NCBI GenBank assembly: GCA_021845805.1
Contig: JAJZVD010000036.1
Coordinates: forward strand, 1 to 32,543
Direction: 5' to 3'
Length of the DNA: 32,543 nucleotides
Source: Pseudomonadota bacterium
Lineage (GTDB): Bacteria; Pseudomonadota; Alphaproteobacteria; Rhodobacterales; Rhodobacteraceae
Positions 16,478-23,448 of this stretch are shown here, piece after piece (within the stretch, counting starts at the first letter, position 1; every line of letters begins with the position of its first letter). The position numbers and the translations under genes were made by a program. The notes beneath the pieces are model-generated. The model was not told the origin of the DNA. It did no database searches and saw only the letters and a program-made list of their open reading frames with translations.

Positions 16478-17501
16478 AGGCGATCTGCACCTTCATCGCG
16501 CGGCTGCGGTCGCCGGCGGTGCGGAAGGCGGTCTCGGCCTCGGCCAGCGGCAGGGTCTGGGTGATCAGCGGCGCCACGTCGATCAGCCCGGCCCGCATCA
16601 GCGCGATGGCCATGCCGAATTCCTCGTGGAAGCGGAAGCTGCCGCGCAGTTCCAGTTCTTTCGAGGTGATGGCCATCATCGGCAGGGTCATGTCGCCGCC
16701 CAGGCCCAGTTGCAGGATCACGCCACGCGGGCGCATGGCGGCGATCCCCGCCGCCAGCGCCGGCGCCGCGCCCGAGCATTCGTAGAGCACGTCGAAATGC
16801 CCCTTGTCGGCGGCATAGGGCGCCAGCGCATCCGGCGTCTCGGCCATGTTCAGCACACGGTCGGCGCCGACCGCCGTCGCCATGCCCAGCGTGAAGGCCG
16901 ACAGGTCGGTTGCCACGATTTCCGCCGCCCCCGCCCGCCGCGCGGCCAGAATGGCAAGGCAGCCGATCGGGCCGCAGCCGGTCACCAGCACCCGCTTGCC
17001 CAGCATCATCCCCGCCCGGCGCGTGGCATGCAGCGTCACCGCCAGCGGCTCGGCCATGGCGGCGGCGCCAGGGCTCAGCCCTTCGGCATCCACGCATTGC
17101 CCGGCGTCGGCCACAAGCACTTCGCGGAAGGCGCCCTGGATATGCGGGAAGGGCATCGCCGAGCCGTAGAAGCGCATGTTCAGGCACTGGTTCGGCAAGC
17201 CTTCCAGACAGTAGCGGCAGGCCCCGCAGGGGCGCGAGGGCGACACCGCCACCAGTTGGCCGGGGCGAAAGCCGCTCACGCCCTCGCCCAGCGCCTCGAC
17301 CCGGGCCGAGACCTCGTGGCCAAGGATCATCGGCTCTTTCAGCCGCACCGCGCCGAAGCCGCCGTGGTTGTAGTAGTGCAGGTCCGACCCGCAGACACCG
17401 CCGGTCGCCAGCCGCAACCGCATCTGGCCGGGGCCGGGGGTTTCCTCGGGCCGGTCCTCGACACGCAGGTCGCGGGCGGCATGGATCACGATCGCCTTCA
17501 T
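16470..17501 (-). CDS. idnD: Zinc-dependent L-idonate 5-dehydrogenase-like enzyme
   Basis: Medium-chain zinc dehydrogenase expected to oxidise L-idonate to 5-keto-D-gluconate with NAD(P). The 343-residue protein has catalytic zinc ligands Cys37 (GGVCGSDLHYYNHGG), His62 and Glu63 (LGHEV). Structural-zinc cysteines are 92, 95, 98 and 106. The Rossmann motif is VTGCGPIGC (about 173-181). The CGSDLHYYNHGG stretch is characteristic of idonate dehydrogenases rather than sorbitol or threonine dehydrogenases. I chose the ATG at 17501; the upstream stop TGA and this start share a base (TGATG), implying coupling to the 2-hydroxyacid dehydrogenase. A GTG one codon earlier is possible. Downstream gluconate 5-dehydrogenase and gluconokinase genes complete an idn-like route. 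Confidence 0.87.
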   Translation of the reverse strand: MKAIVIHAARDLRVEDRPEETPGPGQMRLRLATGGVCGSDLHYYNHGGFGAVRLKEPMILGHEVSARVEALGEGVSGFRPGQLVAVSPSRPCGACRYCLEGLPNQCLNMRFYGSAMPFPHIQGAFREVLVADAGQCVDAEGLSPGAAAMAEPLAVTLHATRRAGMMLGKRVLVTGCGPIGCLAILAARRAGAAEIVATDLSAFTLGMATAVGADRVLNMAETPDALAPYAADKGHFDVLYECSGAAPALAAGIAAMRPRGVILQLGLGGDMTLPMMAITSKELELRGSFRFHEEFGMAIALMRAGLIDVAPLITQTLPLAEAETAFRTAGDRSRAMKVQIAFS

Positions 17502-18448
17502 CACAGCACCGGGGTCGGCAGGGGACGGCCCGCGAAATGCGCCGTCAGGTTGTCGCGCATCAACTGGCCCATGGCCTTGCGCGTCTCCACCGTGCCAGAG
17601 GCATGGTGCGGTTGCAGCATCACGTTCGGCAGCGCCAGGAAGCGCGGGTTCAGCGCAGGCTCGCCCTCGAACACGTCCAGCGCGGCGGAACCCAGCCGCC
17701 CGGTTTCCAGCGCATCGAGAAGCGCGGCCTCGTCGATGTTCGAGGCGCGCGAGATGTTGATCAGCATCCCCTCGGGGCCCAGCGCCTCGATCACCTGTCG
17801 GCCCACGATGTGCCGGGTGGCGGCCGAGGCAGCCAGGGTGACGAAGTAGAAATCCGCCCAGTCCGCCAACGCCACGGGGTCGGCGATGAACTGCCAGCCG
17901 GTCGCGTAATCCTTCGGCCCGGTGTCGCTGTAGGCGATCTCCATCTCGAAGCCCGCCAGCCGCCGCGCCACCTCGTAGCCGATCCGGCCAAGGCCCAGCA
18001 CTGCCGCGCGCCGCCCCCAGACCCGCCGTTTCAGCGGGTACAGCCCCTTGGCCGCCCAGTCGCCGCTGCGCACCCAGGCCTCGGCGCCGATCATGCCGCG
18101 CGATTGCGCCAGCATCATCGCCACGCCCAGATCGGCCACGTCCTTGGTCAGCACGTCGGGCGTGTTGGTCACCCGGATGCCGCGCGCCCGGCAGGCCTCA
18201 AGGTTCACCGCGTCGAAGCCCACGCCATAGACGCTGATGACCTCGAGCTTCGGGCAGGCGGCGATGACCTCGGCGCTGGCGCCAAGCTCGCCCCGCGTCG
18301 CGATCCCGCGCACCCGCGGGCCGACCTCGGCCAGAAAGGCCCCCTTGTCGGCGGCGGTGAAATAGCGATGCATCACGAAGGCCGCATCCAGCGGCTCTTG
18401 GTCCCAGTCGGGGTAAGGCCCCATCTGCAGGATTTCGGGTCTGGTCAT
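17501..18448 (-). CDS. D-isomer-specific 2-hydroxyacid dehydrogenase, probable 2-ketoaldonate reductase
   Basis: NAD(P)-dependent oxidoreductase of the D-2-hydroxyacid dehydrogenase family, 315 residues. Motifs in order are SVYGVGFDAVNLEACRARGI, the nucleotide loop GLGRIG (152-157), catalytic Arg234 (INISRAS), Glu263 (DVFEGEP) and His281 (LQPHHASGT). It resembles the glyoxylate/hydroxypyruvate/2-ketogluconate reductase group (GhrB, TkrA). In this setting, reduction of 2-keto-D-gluconate to D-gluconate, or 2-keto-L-gulonate to L-idonate, is the likely role; hydroxypyruvate reductase is the main alternative. It leads the operon with the idnD-like gene and is divergent from the SDR-gntK operon, with operator O4 between them. 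Confidence 0.85.
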   Translation of the reverse strand: MTRPEILQMGPYPDWDQEPLDAAFVMHRYFTAADKGAFLAEVGPRVRGIATRGELGASAEVIAACPKLEVISVYGVGFDAVNLEACRARGIRVTNTPDVLTKDVADLGVAMMLAQSRGMIGAEAWVRSGDWAAKGLYPLKRRVWGRRAAVLGLGRIGYEVARRLAGFEMEIAYSDTGPKDYATGWQFIADPVALADWADFYFVTLAASAATRHIVGRQVIEALGPEGMLINISRASNIDEAALLDALETGRLGSAALDVFEGEPALNPRFLALPNVMLQPHHASGTVETRKAMGQLMRDNLTAHFAGRPLPTPVL

Positions 18449-18471
18449 GTCGGCTCCGCTGCGTTTCGCGC

Positions 18472-18500
18472 TTGACAGGAATTGTTATCGTTAACATAAG
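18472..18500 (+). promoter_or_regulatory. Promoter of the SDR-gluconokinase operon
   Basis: A perfect TTGACA (18472-18477) and CATAAG (18495-18500) are separated by 17 nt. Operator O4 occupies the spacer, so binding of a repressor would block polymerase. The predicted start near 18507 gives a leader of about 46 nt with AGGAGG at 18541-18546. Confidence 0.65.
18482..18497. promoter_or_regulatory. Operator-like site O4 (idnD and SDR-gntK operons)
   Basis: TTGTTATCGTTAACAT fits ATGTTA-N4-TAACAT at 11 of 12 arm positions. Its core GTTATCGTTAAC (18484-18495) is the exact reverse complement of the O2/O3 core. It lies between the two divergent catabolic operons, inside the strong rightward promoter. 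Confidence 0.7.
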
Positions 18501-18552
18501 CGAGCAGGGATCGGTTTGTCGAGAGCCGATTTGCTCGCCAAGGAGGACAAGG

Positions 18553-19305
18553 ATGCCGCAATCGCTGTTTGACCTGACCGGGCGGCGCGCGCTGGTCACG
18601 GGTTCGTCACAGGGCATCGGCCTGGCGCTGGCCCGCGGGCTTGCCGCCGCCGGGGCCGAGGTGGTGCTGAACGGGCGCGATGCGGCCAAGCTGGCCGCCG
18701 CAGCCGCCTCGCTGGGGGCCCGGACGCTCGCCTTCGACGTGACCGACCACGCCGCCGCCCGTGCCGCGGTGGACGCCTTCGAAGCCGATGTGGGCCCGAT
18801 CGACATCCTGGTGAACAACGCGGGCATGCAGTTCCGCACCCCGCTGGAGGATTTCCCCGCCGACGCGTTCGAGCGGCTCTTGCGCACCAACGTCTCCAGC
18901 GTGTTCAACGTGGGCCAGGCCTGTGCGCGGCACATGATCGGGCGCGGGCGCGGCCATATCATCAACATCGCCAGCGTGCAGACGGCGCTGGCGCGGCCCG
19001 GCATCGCCCCCTACACCGCGACCAAGGGCGCGGTGGGCAACCTGACCAAGGGCATGGCCACCGACTGGGCGAAATACGGGCTGAACTGCAACGCCATCGC
19101 GCCGGGCTATTTCGACACGCCCCTGAATGCCGCGCTGGTGGCCGACCCGGCCTTTTCCGCCTGGCTGGAAAAGCGCACCCCCGCCGGGCGCTGGGGCAAG
19201 GTGGAAGAACTGGTGGGCGCCTGCGTGTTCCTGGCCTCGGATGCGGCAAGCTTCGTCAACGGCCACGTCCTTTATGTGGACGGCGGCATCACGGCGTCGC
19301 TGTGA
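18553..19305 (+). CDS. idnO: SDR-family gluconate 5-dehydrogenase
   Basis: Short-chain dehydrogenase of 250 residues, most likely interconverting 5-keto-D-gluconate and D-gluconate. It has the classical cofactor loop TGSSQGIG (16-23), NNAG (88-91), catalytic Ser141, Tyr154 and Lys158 (YTATK), and the 'APGYFDTPLN' segment after the active site. Its N-terminus (FDLTGRRALVTGSSQGIG) is close to that of known gluconate 5-dehydrogenases (Gno/IdnO). I chose the ATG at 18553 because AGGAGG lies 6 nt upstream; the longer frame would run across O4 and the promoter. It is the first of four tightly coupled genes, followed by gluconokinase with a TGATG overlap. Confidence 0.85.
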   Translation: MPQSLFDLTGRRALVTGSSQGIGLALARGLAAAGAEVVLNGRDAAKLAAAAASLGARTLAFDVTDHAAARAAVDAFEADVGPIDILVNNAGMQFRTPLEDFPADAFERLLRTNVSSVFNVGQACARHMIGRGRGHIINIASVQTALARPGIAPYTATKGAVGNLTKGMATDWAKYGLNCNAIAPGYFDTPLNAALVADPAFSAWLEKRTPAGRWGKVEELVGACVFLASDAASFVNGHVLYVDGGITASL

Positions 19306-19802
19306 TGCTGCGGGTGGTTCTGATGGGGGTGTCGGGCTGCGGCAAATCCTCGGTGGGGGCGGCGCTGTCGGCGCGGCTTTCGGTGCCTTATGTCGATGGC
19401 GACGACCTGCATCCGGCGGAAAACGTGGCCAAGATGGCGCGGGGCGAGCCGCTGACCGATGCCGACCGCTGGCCCTGGCTGGACCGGGTGGCGGGCGTGC
19501 TGGCGGACCGGGCGCCAGTGATCGTGGGCTGTTCCGCCCTGAAACGCGGCTACCGCGACCGCATCCGCGCGGGGGCGGGCGGGCCGGTGCGTTTCGTGCA
19601 TCTGGCGGGCAGCCGCGACCTGATCGCGGGGCGCATGGCACAGCGGACGGGGCATTACATGCCGCTGTCGCTGCTCGACAGCCAGTTCGCCGCGCTGGAG
19701 CCGCCGGGCGCGGATGAAGCCGCGGTGACGGTCGACATCGCGGCCCCCCTGCCCGCGCTGGTCAGCGCCATCGCCGCGGGCCTTGCGGAGGACGCCCGAT
19801 GA
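19305..19802 (+). CDS. gntK: Gluconokinase
   Basis: Phosphorylates D-gluconate to 6-phosphogluconate with ATP in the cytoplasm. The 165-residue product is of normal length for the GntK/IdnK family. Key features are the P-loop GVSGCGKSS (8-16), YVDGDDLHP (substrate region), KMARGEPLTDADRWPWL (lid and binding helix), and CSALKRGYRDRIR. The ATG at 19305 shares a base with the SDR stop (TGATG), and the stop overlaps the next start (ATGA at 19799-19802), so all four genes of the operon look translationally coupled. Its product is the substrate of Gnd, encoded 4 kb away behind a similar operator. Confidence 0.95.
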   Translation: MLRVVLMGVSGCGKSSVGAALSARLSVPYVDGDDLHPAENVAKMARGEPLTDADRWPWLDRVAGVLADRAPVIVGCSALKRGYRDRIRAGAGGPVRFVHLAGSRDLIAGRMAQRTGHYMPLSLLDSQFAALEPPGADEAAVTVDIAAPLPALVSAIAAGLAEDAR

Positions 19803-20686
19803 CCGCCCCGGTCGCCCTGATCGGGGCGGGCGCCATGGGTGGCGCCATCGGCGCCCGGCTCTGCCGCATGGGCACGCCCCTGACCGTCTTCGACCTCGAT
19901 CCCGCCAAGGTCGCCGCGCTCACCGCGCTTGGCGCCCGTGCCGCCGCCAGCGCCGCCGCCGCGGCCGAGGGCGCGCGCGCCGTCATCCTCAGCCTGAACG
20001 CCCCCCGCATCGTGCGCGCCGCGGTCTTCGGCCCCGGCGGCGTGGCCGCGGGTGCGGCGCCCGGCACCCTGGTCATCGACATGTCCTCGATCGACCCCGA
20101 GGCCACCCGCGCCCTGGCCGCCGAGGCCGCGGCGCGCGGTCTGGCCTGGGTGGACAGCCCGCTGTCGGGCGGCATCCCCAAGGCCGAACTGGGTGAGCTG
20201 ACCCTGATGCAGGGCGGGGCCGAGGCCGACGTGGCGGCCGCGCAGGCGATCCTTGCCCCAGTGGCCAGCACGCAGACGCGGATGGGCGGCCCCGGCGCGG
20301 GACAAACGACGAAGCTCATCAATCAGGTGCTGTGCGGGCTGAATTTCCTCGCCGTGGCCGAGGCGACGGCGCTGGCCGAGGCCGCGGGCGTGGACGCGGC
20401 GCGCATCCCGCAGGCGCTGAAGGGCGGGCGCGCCGACAGCGCGATCCTGCAGGAATACCTGCCCCGCTTCGCCGCGCGCGACTACCGCCGCACGGGGCGC
20501 ATCGACAACATGGTGAAAGACCTCGACGGCGCGCTGGCGCTGGCCCGGCAGGGCGGCACGCCGATGCCGCTGACCGCGCTTTGCGCCGAGGTGCACCGGA
20601 TGCTGACCGCCGCGGGTCTGGGCGGCGAGGATCAGGCCGCGCTGATGGAATTCTTCAAGGGACCGGACAAGGAGCACTTCCGATGA
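19799..20686 (+). CDS. Beta-hydroxyacid dehydrogenase (3-hydroxyisobutyrate/tartronate-semialdehyde reductase family)
   Basis: NAD(P)-dependent dehydrogenase of 295 residues in the beta-hydroxyacid dehydrogenase family. It has the N-terminal Rossmann motif GAGAMG (9-14), substrate-binding DSPLSGG (119-125), and GAGQTTKLINQ with putative catalytic Lys172. These mark the family that includes 3-hydroxyisobutyrate dehydrogenase, tartronate semialdehyde reductase (GarR/GlxR) and other 3-hydroxyacid enzymes. In an aldonate operon it may act on a C3 fragment or on the sugar acid itself; the substrate cannot be decided from motifs. Start and stop both overlap neighbouring genes as ATGA. Confidence 0.85.
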   Translation: MTAPVALIGAGAMGGAIGARLCRMGTPLTVFDLDPAKVAALTALGARAAASAAAAAEGARAVILSLNAPRIVRAAVFGPGGVAAGAAPGTLVIDMSSIDPEATRALAAEAAARGLAWVDSPLSGGIPKAELGELTLMQGGAEADVAAAQAILAPVASTQTRMGGPGAGQTTKLINQVLCGLNFLAVAEATALAEAAGVDAARIPQALKGGRADSAILQEYLPRFAARDYRRTGRIDNMVKDLDGALALARQGGTPMPLTALCAEVHRMLTAAGLGGEDQAALMEFFKGPDKEHFR

Positions 20687-21015
20687 TTACCCGCTATGCG
20701 CTGTTCGAGGGCACCGTGGCCCCGGGGCAGGAGGCGGCCTTCCGCGCCGCCATCCTGGCCGAGGTGCTGCCGACCTGGAAGGCCTTCCCCGGCGCCACCG
20801 CCGTCCGGGTCAGCTTTGCCGAGGCGCGCGACGACGGCGCGCCGGAGTTCCCGCTGATCCTGGCGATCAGCTATCCCGACCTTGCGGCGGTCGAGGCCGC
20901 GCTGGCCAGCCCCGCCCGCGCCGCCTCGCGCGCGGCAACCACCGCGGTGCTGGAACGCTTCTTCACCGGGCGCATCCATCACCACGTCATGACAGCGCAT
21001 GACACGGTGCTCTGA
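20683..21015 (+). CDS. Small protein, possible dimeric alpha/beta-barrel (EthD/ABM-like)
   Basis: A 110-residue protein without a confident family. The layout is strand-helix-strand-strand-helix: ITRYALFEGTVAPGQEAAF, then EVLPTWKAFPGATAVRVSFA, EFPLILAISYPDLAAVEAAL, and a C-terminal region with IHHHVMTAHD. This pattern is typical of the ferredoxin-like dimeric barrels (EthD, ABM, NIPSNAP types). It has no signal peptide or membrane segment. It is the last gene of the SDR-gntK operon, its start overlapping the previous stop as ATGA, and a terminator follows. A role in sugar-acid metabolism (mutarotase, lactone or dehydrogenase partner) is suggested only by position. Confidence 0.75.
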   Translation: MITRYALFEGTVAPGQEAAFRAAILAEVLPTWKAFPGATAVRVSFAEARDDGAPEFPLILAISYPDLAAVEAALASPARAASRAATTAVLERFFTGRIHHHVMTAHDTVL

Positions 21016-21021
21016 CGGCCC

Positions 21022-21050
21022 CGGCCGGGCTTGAATTCGCCCGGCCGTTC
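21022..21050 (+). terminator. Terminator of the SDR-gntK operon
   Basis: A 9-bp stem (CGGCCGGGC, 21022-21030, with GCCCGGCCG, 21039-21047) and 8-nt loop lie 6 nt after the last stop. They are followed by the T-rich TTCCTGTTT. The U-tract is interrupted, so termination may be partial and allow readthrough into the second LacI-type gene. Confidence 0.65.
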
Positions 21051-21062
21051 CTGTTTCAGTCG

Positions 21063-21078
21063 ACGGGAACGATAACAT
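21063..21078. promoter_or_regulatory. Operator-like site O5 (LacI-type regulator 2)
   Basis: The right part, AACGATAACAT (21068-21078), is identical to that of O2, while the left arm (ACGGGA) is poor, giving 9 of 12 arm positions. It ends 18 nt before the regulator's ATG, a position suited to autoregulation. Confidence 0.5.
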
Positions 21079-21096
21079 CAGCCCCGGGCGCCCCGC

Positions 21097-22113
21097 ATGA
21101 CCACCAGCCGCAAGGCCCCCACGATGCAGGATGTGGCCCGGGCGGTGGGCGTCTCGCCCATGACCGTCAGCCGCGCGTTCCGCAACGATGCCTCGGTCAG
21201 CGACAAGACGCGCGAGGCGGTGCGACAGGCCGCCGAGGCGATGGGCTATGTCTTTGACAGCACCGCATCCACCCTGCGGTCGCAGCGGACCGGGTTCGTC
21301 GCGGTCACCATCCCCTCGATCAACAACGCCAACTTCGCCGAAACCGTCCGCGGCCTGTCCGAGGCGCTGAAGCCGCAGGGGTTGCAGATCCTGCTGGGCA
21401 CGACCGATTACGACATCCAGAACGAGGAAGAGCTGATCGAGCAGCTTTTGCGCCGCCGCCCCGAGGCGATCGTGGTCACCGGCGGCAAGCATACCGAGCG
21501 CGCCCGCCGCCTGCTGGAAAACGCCGCCATCCCGGTGATCGAGACCTGGGATCTGCCCGAACGGCCGCTGGGCCATGTGGTGGGGTTTTCCAACGCCGCG
21601 GCGGTGGGGATGACGGTTGACCACCTGGTTGCGCATGGCGCGACCCGGATCGCCTTCATCGGCGGCGATGCCGACCGCGACACCCGCGGCACCGACCGGC
21701 GGCTGGGCTTCATCGCCGCCATGCAGCGCCACGGGCTGGATGCCACGCGCCTGATCGCTGCGGGCGCCCCGCCGATCTCGATGCGCGAAGGGGCACGCGC
21801 GATGGCGCGGCTGCTGGAAACCCTGCCCGACACGCAGGCGGTGATCTGCGTGTCAGACCTGTCGGCCTTCGGCGCGCTCAGCGAATGCCAGCGCCGCGGC
21901 GTGGCCGTGCCGGGGCAGATCGCCATCGCGGGCTTCGGCGATTACGAGATCGCGGGCACCTGCGTGCCGGCGCTGACCACGGTGAACCCCTTCCCGCACG
22001 AGATCGGGCGGAAGGCGGCCGAGGTCATCGCCGCCGCGCTGGCCAGCCCCGGCCTGCCGCCGCAGCGCGCGGCGATCTCGCCCGGCCTGATCGCCCGCGA
22101 CAGCACGGGCTGA
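21097..22113 (+). CDS. LacI-family transcriptional regulator, second copy (IdnR/GntR-like)
   Basis: DNA-binding regulator of 338 residues. Helix-turn-helix TMQDVARAVGVSPMTVSRAFRN (about 9-30) shares the MTVSR recognition core with the other LacI-type protein of the island. The hinge differs (DSTASTLRSQRT). The sensor domain contains VVTGGKHTERARRLL, VIETWDLPERPLGHVVGFSN (compare VVEIWELTTTPIDMAVGFSH in regulator 1) and IAIAGFGDYEIAGTCVPALTTV. The shared positions suggest that both bind similar acid ligands. O5 lies just upstream. In E. coli GntR and IdnR recognise overlapping operators, a parallel for two regulators sharing sites here. The gene ends 5 nt from the convergent LysR gene. Confidence 0.9.
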   Translation: MTTSRKAPTMQDVARAVGVSPMTVSRAFRNDASVSDKTREAVRQAAEAMGYVFDSTASTLRSQRTGFVAVTIPSINNANFAETVRGLSEALKPQGLQILLGTTDYDIQNEEELIEQLLRRRPEAIVVTGGKHTERARRLLENAAIPVIETWDLPERPLGHVVGFSNAAAVGMTVDHLVAHGATRIAFIGGDADRDTRGTDRRLGFIAAMQRHGLDATRLIAAGAPPISMREGARAMARLLETLPDTQAVICVSDLSAFGALSECQRRGVAVPGQIAIAGFGDYEIAGTCVPALTTVNPFPHEIGRKAAEVIAAALASPGLPPQRAAISPGLIARDSTG

Positions 22114-22118
22114 GCCGC

Positions 22119-22976
22119 TCAGCGCGGCGGCAGGATCGCCTCGCGCACCATGGCGGCCAGGGCATCGACCGCGGGGCCGTGGCTGGGTTCGGCGACATAC
22201 AGGTTGATCTTGGTGCTGCACAGGTCGGGCAGCGCGCCGCCGTGGGGGATGCGCTCGACATAGCGGGGCTCTGCCCCCGCCACCAGCGCATGCACCGCCA
22301 GATCGGCCGAAACGCTGGCCTCGATCGAGCGGGTGGAATCCGACTCGACCGCCATCACCCAGGGGATGCCCGCCTTGTCCAGCGCCTCCTGCACGCCCGC
22401 GCGGAAGATGCAGTTGTGCTCGAAGGCCAGCGGCAGCGGGCGCTGCTTCCAGGCCACGCCCCCCGGCGCGCCGATCCAGACCAGCGGCGCCTCGGCCAGC
22501 GTCTCGCCCTCGGGGCCGCAGAAATCCTCGGTGGTCAGGATGATGTCGGCATCGCCGCGGGCAAAGAGCCCCTTCAGCCGCCGGGTGTAAGAGGACACGA
22601 GCGTGACCCGCATCCGCGGATACTCGCGGGCAAAGCGTTGCAGCACGGTGGGGATCGCCGGATAGACGATGTCGGAGGGCACGCCCAGCACCACCTCGCC
22701 CTCGTAGGCCTGATGGGTCAGCCGGGCGATGGCCTCGTCGTTCAGCGCCAGCAGGCGGCGGGCATAGCCCAGCATCTGTTCGCCCGCCGCCGTCAGCCCA
22801 ACACCCCGCCCGGCGCGGTCCAGCAGTTGCAGATCCAGCGCCTCTTCCAGCCGCTTGATCTGCATCGACACCGCCGATTGCGTCAGGTTCAGGAACCCCG
22901 CCGCGCGGGTCACCCCGCCCGCATCGGACACCGCGACGAAAGAGCGCAGGGCGGTCAGATCAAGATTGCGGGCCAT
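22119..22976 (-). CDS. LysR-family transcriptional regulator
   Basis: LysR-type regulator of 285 residues. The N-terminal winged helix is clear (LDLTALRSFVAVSDAGGVTRAAGFLNLTQSAVSMQIKRLEE). A two-lobe effector domain follows, with GVPSDIVYPAIPTVLQRFAREYP at its start. I chose the ATG at 22976 (MARNLDL) with AGGAAA upstream; the frame extends 11 codons further without a ribosome-binding site. A TAAAAT on the minus strand (23017-23012) could be its -10. It is divergent from the DUF1127 gene across 123 bp of AT-rich DNA, the usual LysR arrangement, so that gene is a likely target. It carries no operator of the aldonate type and is probably outside that regulon. Confidence 0.9.
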   Translation of the reverse strand: MARNLDLTALRSFVAVSDAGGVTRAAGFLNLTQSAVSMQIKRLEEALDLQLLDRAGRGVGLTAAGEQMLGYARRLLALNDEAIARLTHQAYEGEVVLGVPSDIVYPAIPTVLQRFAREYPRMRVTLVSSYTRRLKGLFARGDADIILTTEDFCGPEGETLAEAPLVWIGAPGGVAWKQRPLPLAFEHNCIFRAGVQEALDKAGIPWVMAVESDSTRSIEASVSADLAVHALVAGAEPRYVERIPHGGALPDLCSTKINLYVAEPSHGPAVDALAAMVREAILPPR

Positions 22977-23099
22977 ATCACATTTCCTGATGTTTCGCGT
23001 CAAAACCATTCATTTTACAAATATCGCAGAGAGGCGCAGAAATATCAACAGCCGTGATGCGAGCGACGCCTCACATCAGCATTTGAAAAGGACGCATTC

Positions 23100-23327
23100 A
23101 TGTTCACCTCGGTTCACACCTCGGAAATGACCCTTCGGCGCCTGGGCGCGGGCCGCAGGCCCGGCCTGATCGCGCGGCTTCTGCTGGCGCGGCGGCTCCG
23201 GCGCGAAATGACCGCGCTGGCCAATCTGGACGACCGGCTTCTGAACGATGTCGGGCTGAACCGCCACGAGGCACTGCGCGCGGCCGAGCTGCCTGAATGG
23301 GATGCGCCCGCCCACTGGCGCGCCTGA
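23100..23327 (+). CDS. DUF1127 small arginine-rich protein
   Basis: A 75-residue basic protein with the DUF1127 (YjiS-like) motif LANLDDRLLNDVGLNRHEA (about 40-58), preceded by an Arg-rich helix (LIARLLLARRLRREM). A GW-rich or hydrophobic segment is absent. AAAAGGA stands 7 nt before the ATG. DUF1127 proteins are abundant in alphaproteobacteria; the Rhodobacter protein CcaF1 is described as RNA-binding and others affect phosphate and carbon responses (from memory). It is divergent from the LysR gene, and a hairpin at 23358-23378 follows. Confidence 0.85.
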   Translation: MFTSVHTSEMTLRRLGAGRRPGLIARLLLARRLRREMTALANLDDRLLNDVGLNRHEALRAAELPEWDAPAHWRA

Positions 23328-23357
23328 GGGCGACAGTCTCTTCACGCTGTCCTGAAA

Positions 23358-23378
23358 GGGGTGCTTGAAATGCACCCC
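23358..23378 (+). terminator. Hairpin after the DUF1127 gene
   Basis: GGGGTGC (23358-23364) pairs with GCACCCC (23372-23378) around a 7-nt loop, 30 nt after the stop, followed by GCGTCTT. The U-tract is weak. A smaller stem, GACAG with CTGTC, lies just upstream. It may be a terminator or the 3' end of a short transcript. Confidence 0.45.
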
Positions 23379-23448
23379 GCGTCTTCCGATATTGCCCACA
23401 AGAGGTCGGCGAAAAGCCGCCTTGGCGGAATGTAACAGGAGGCAACTC

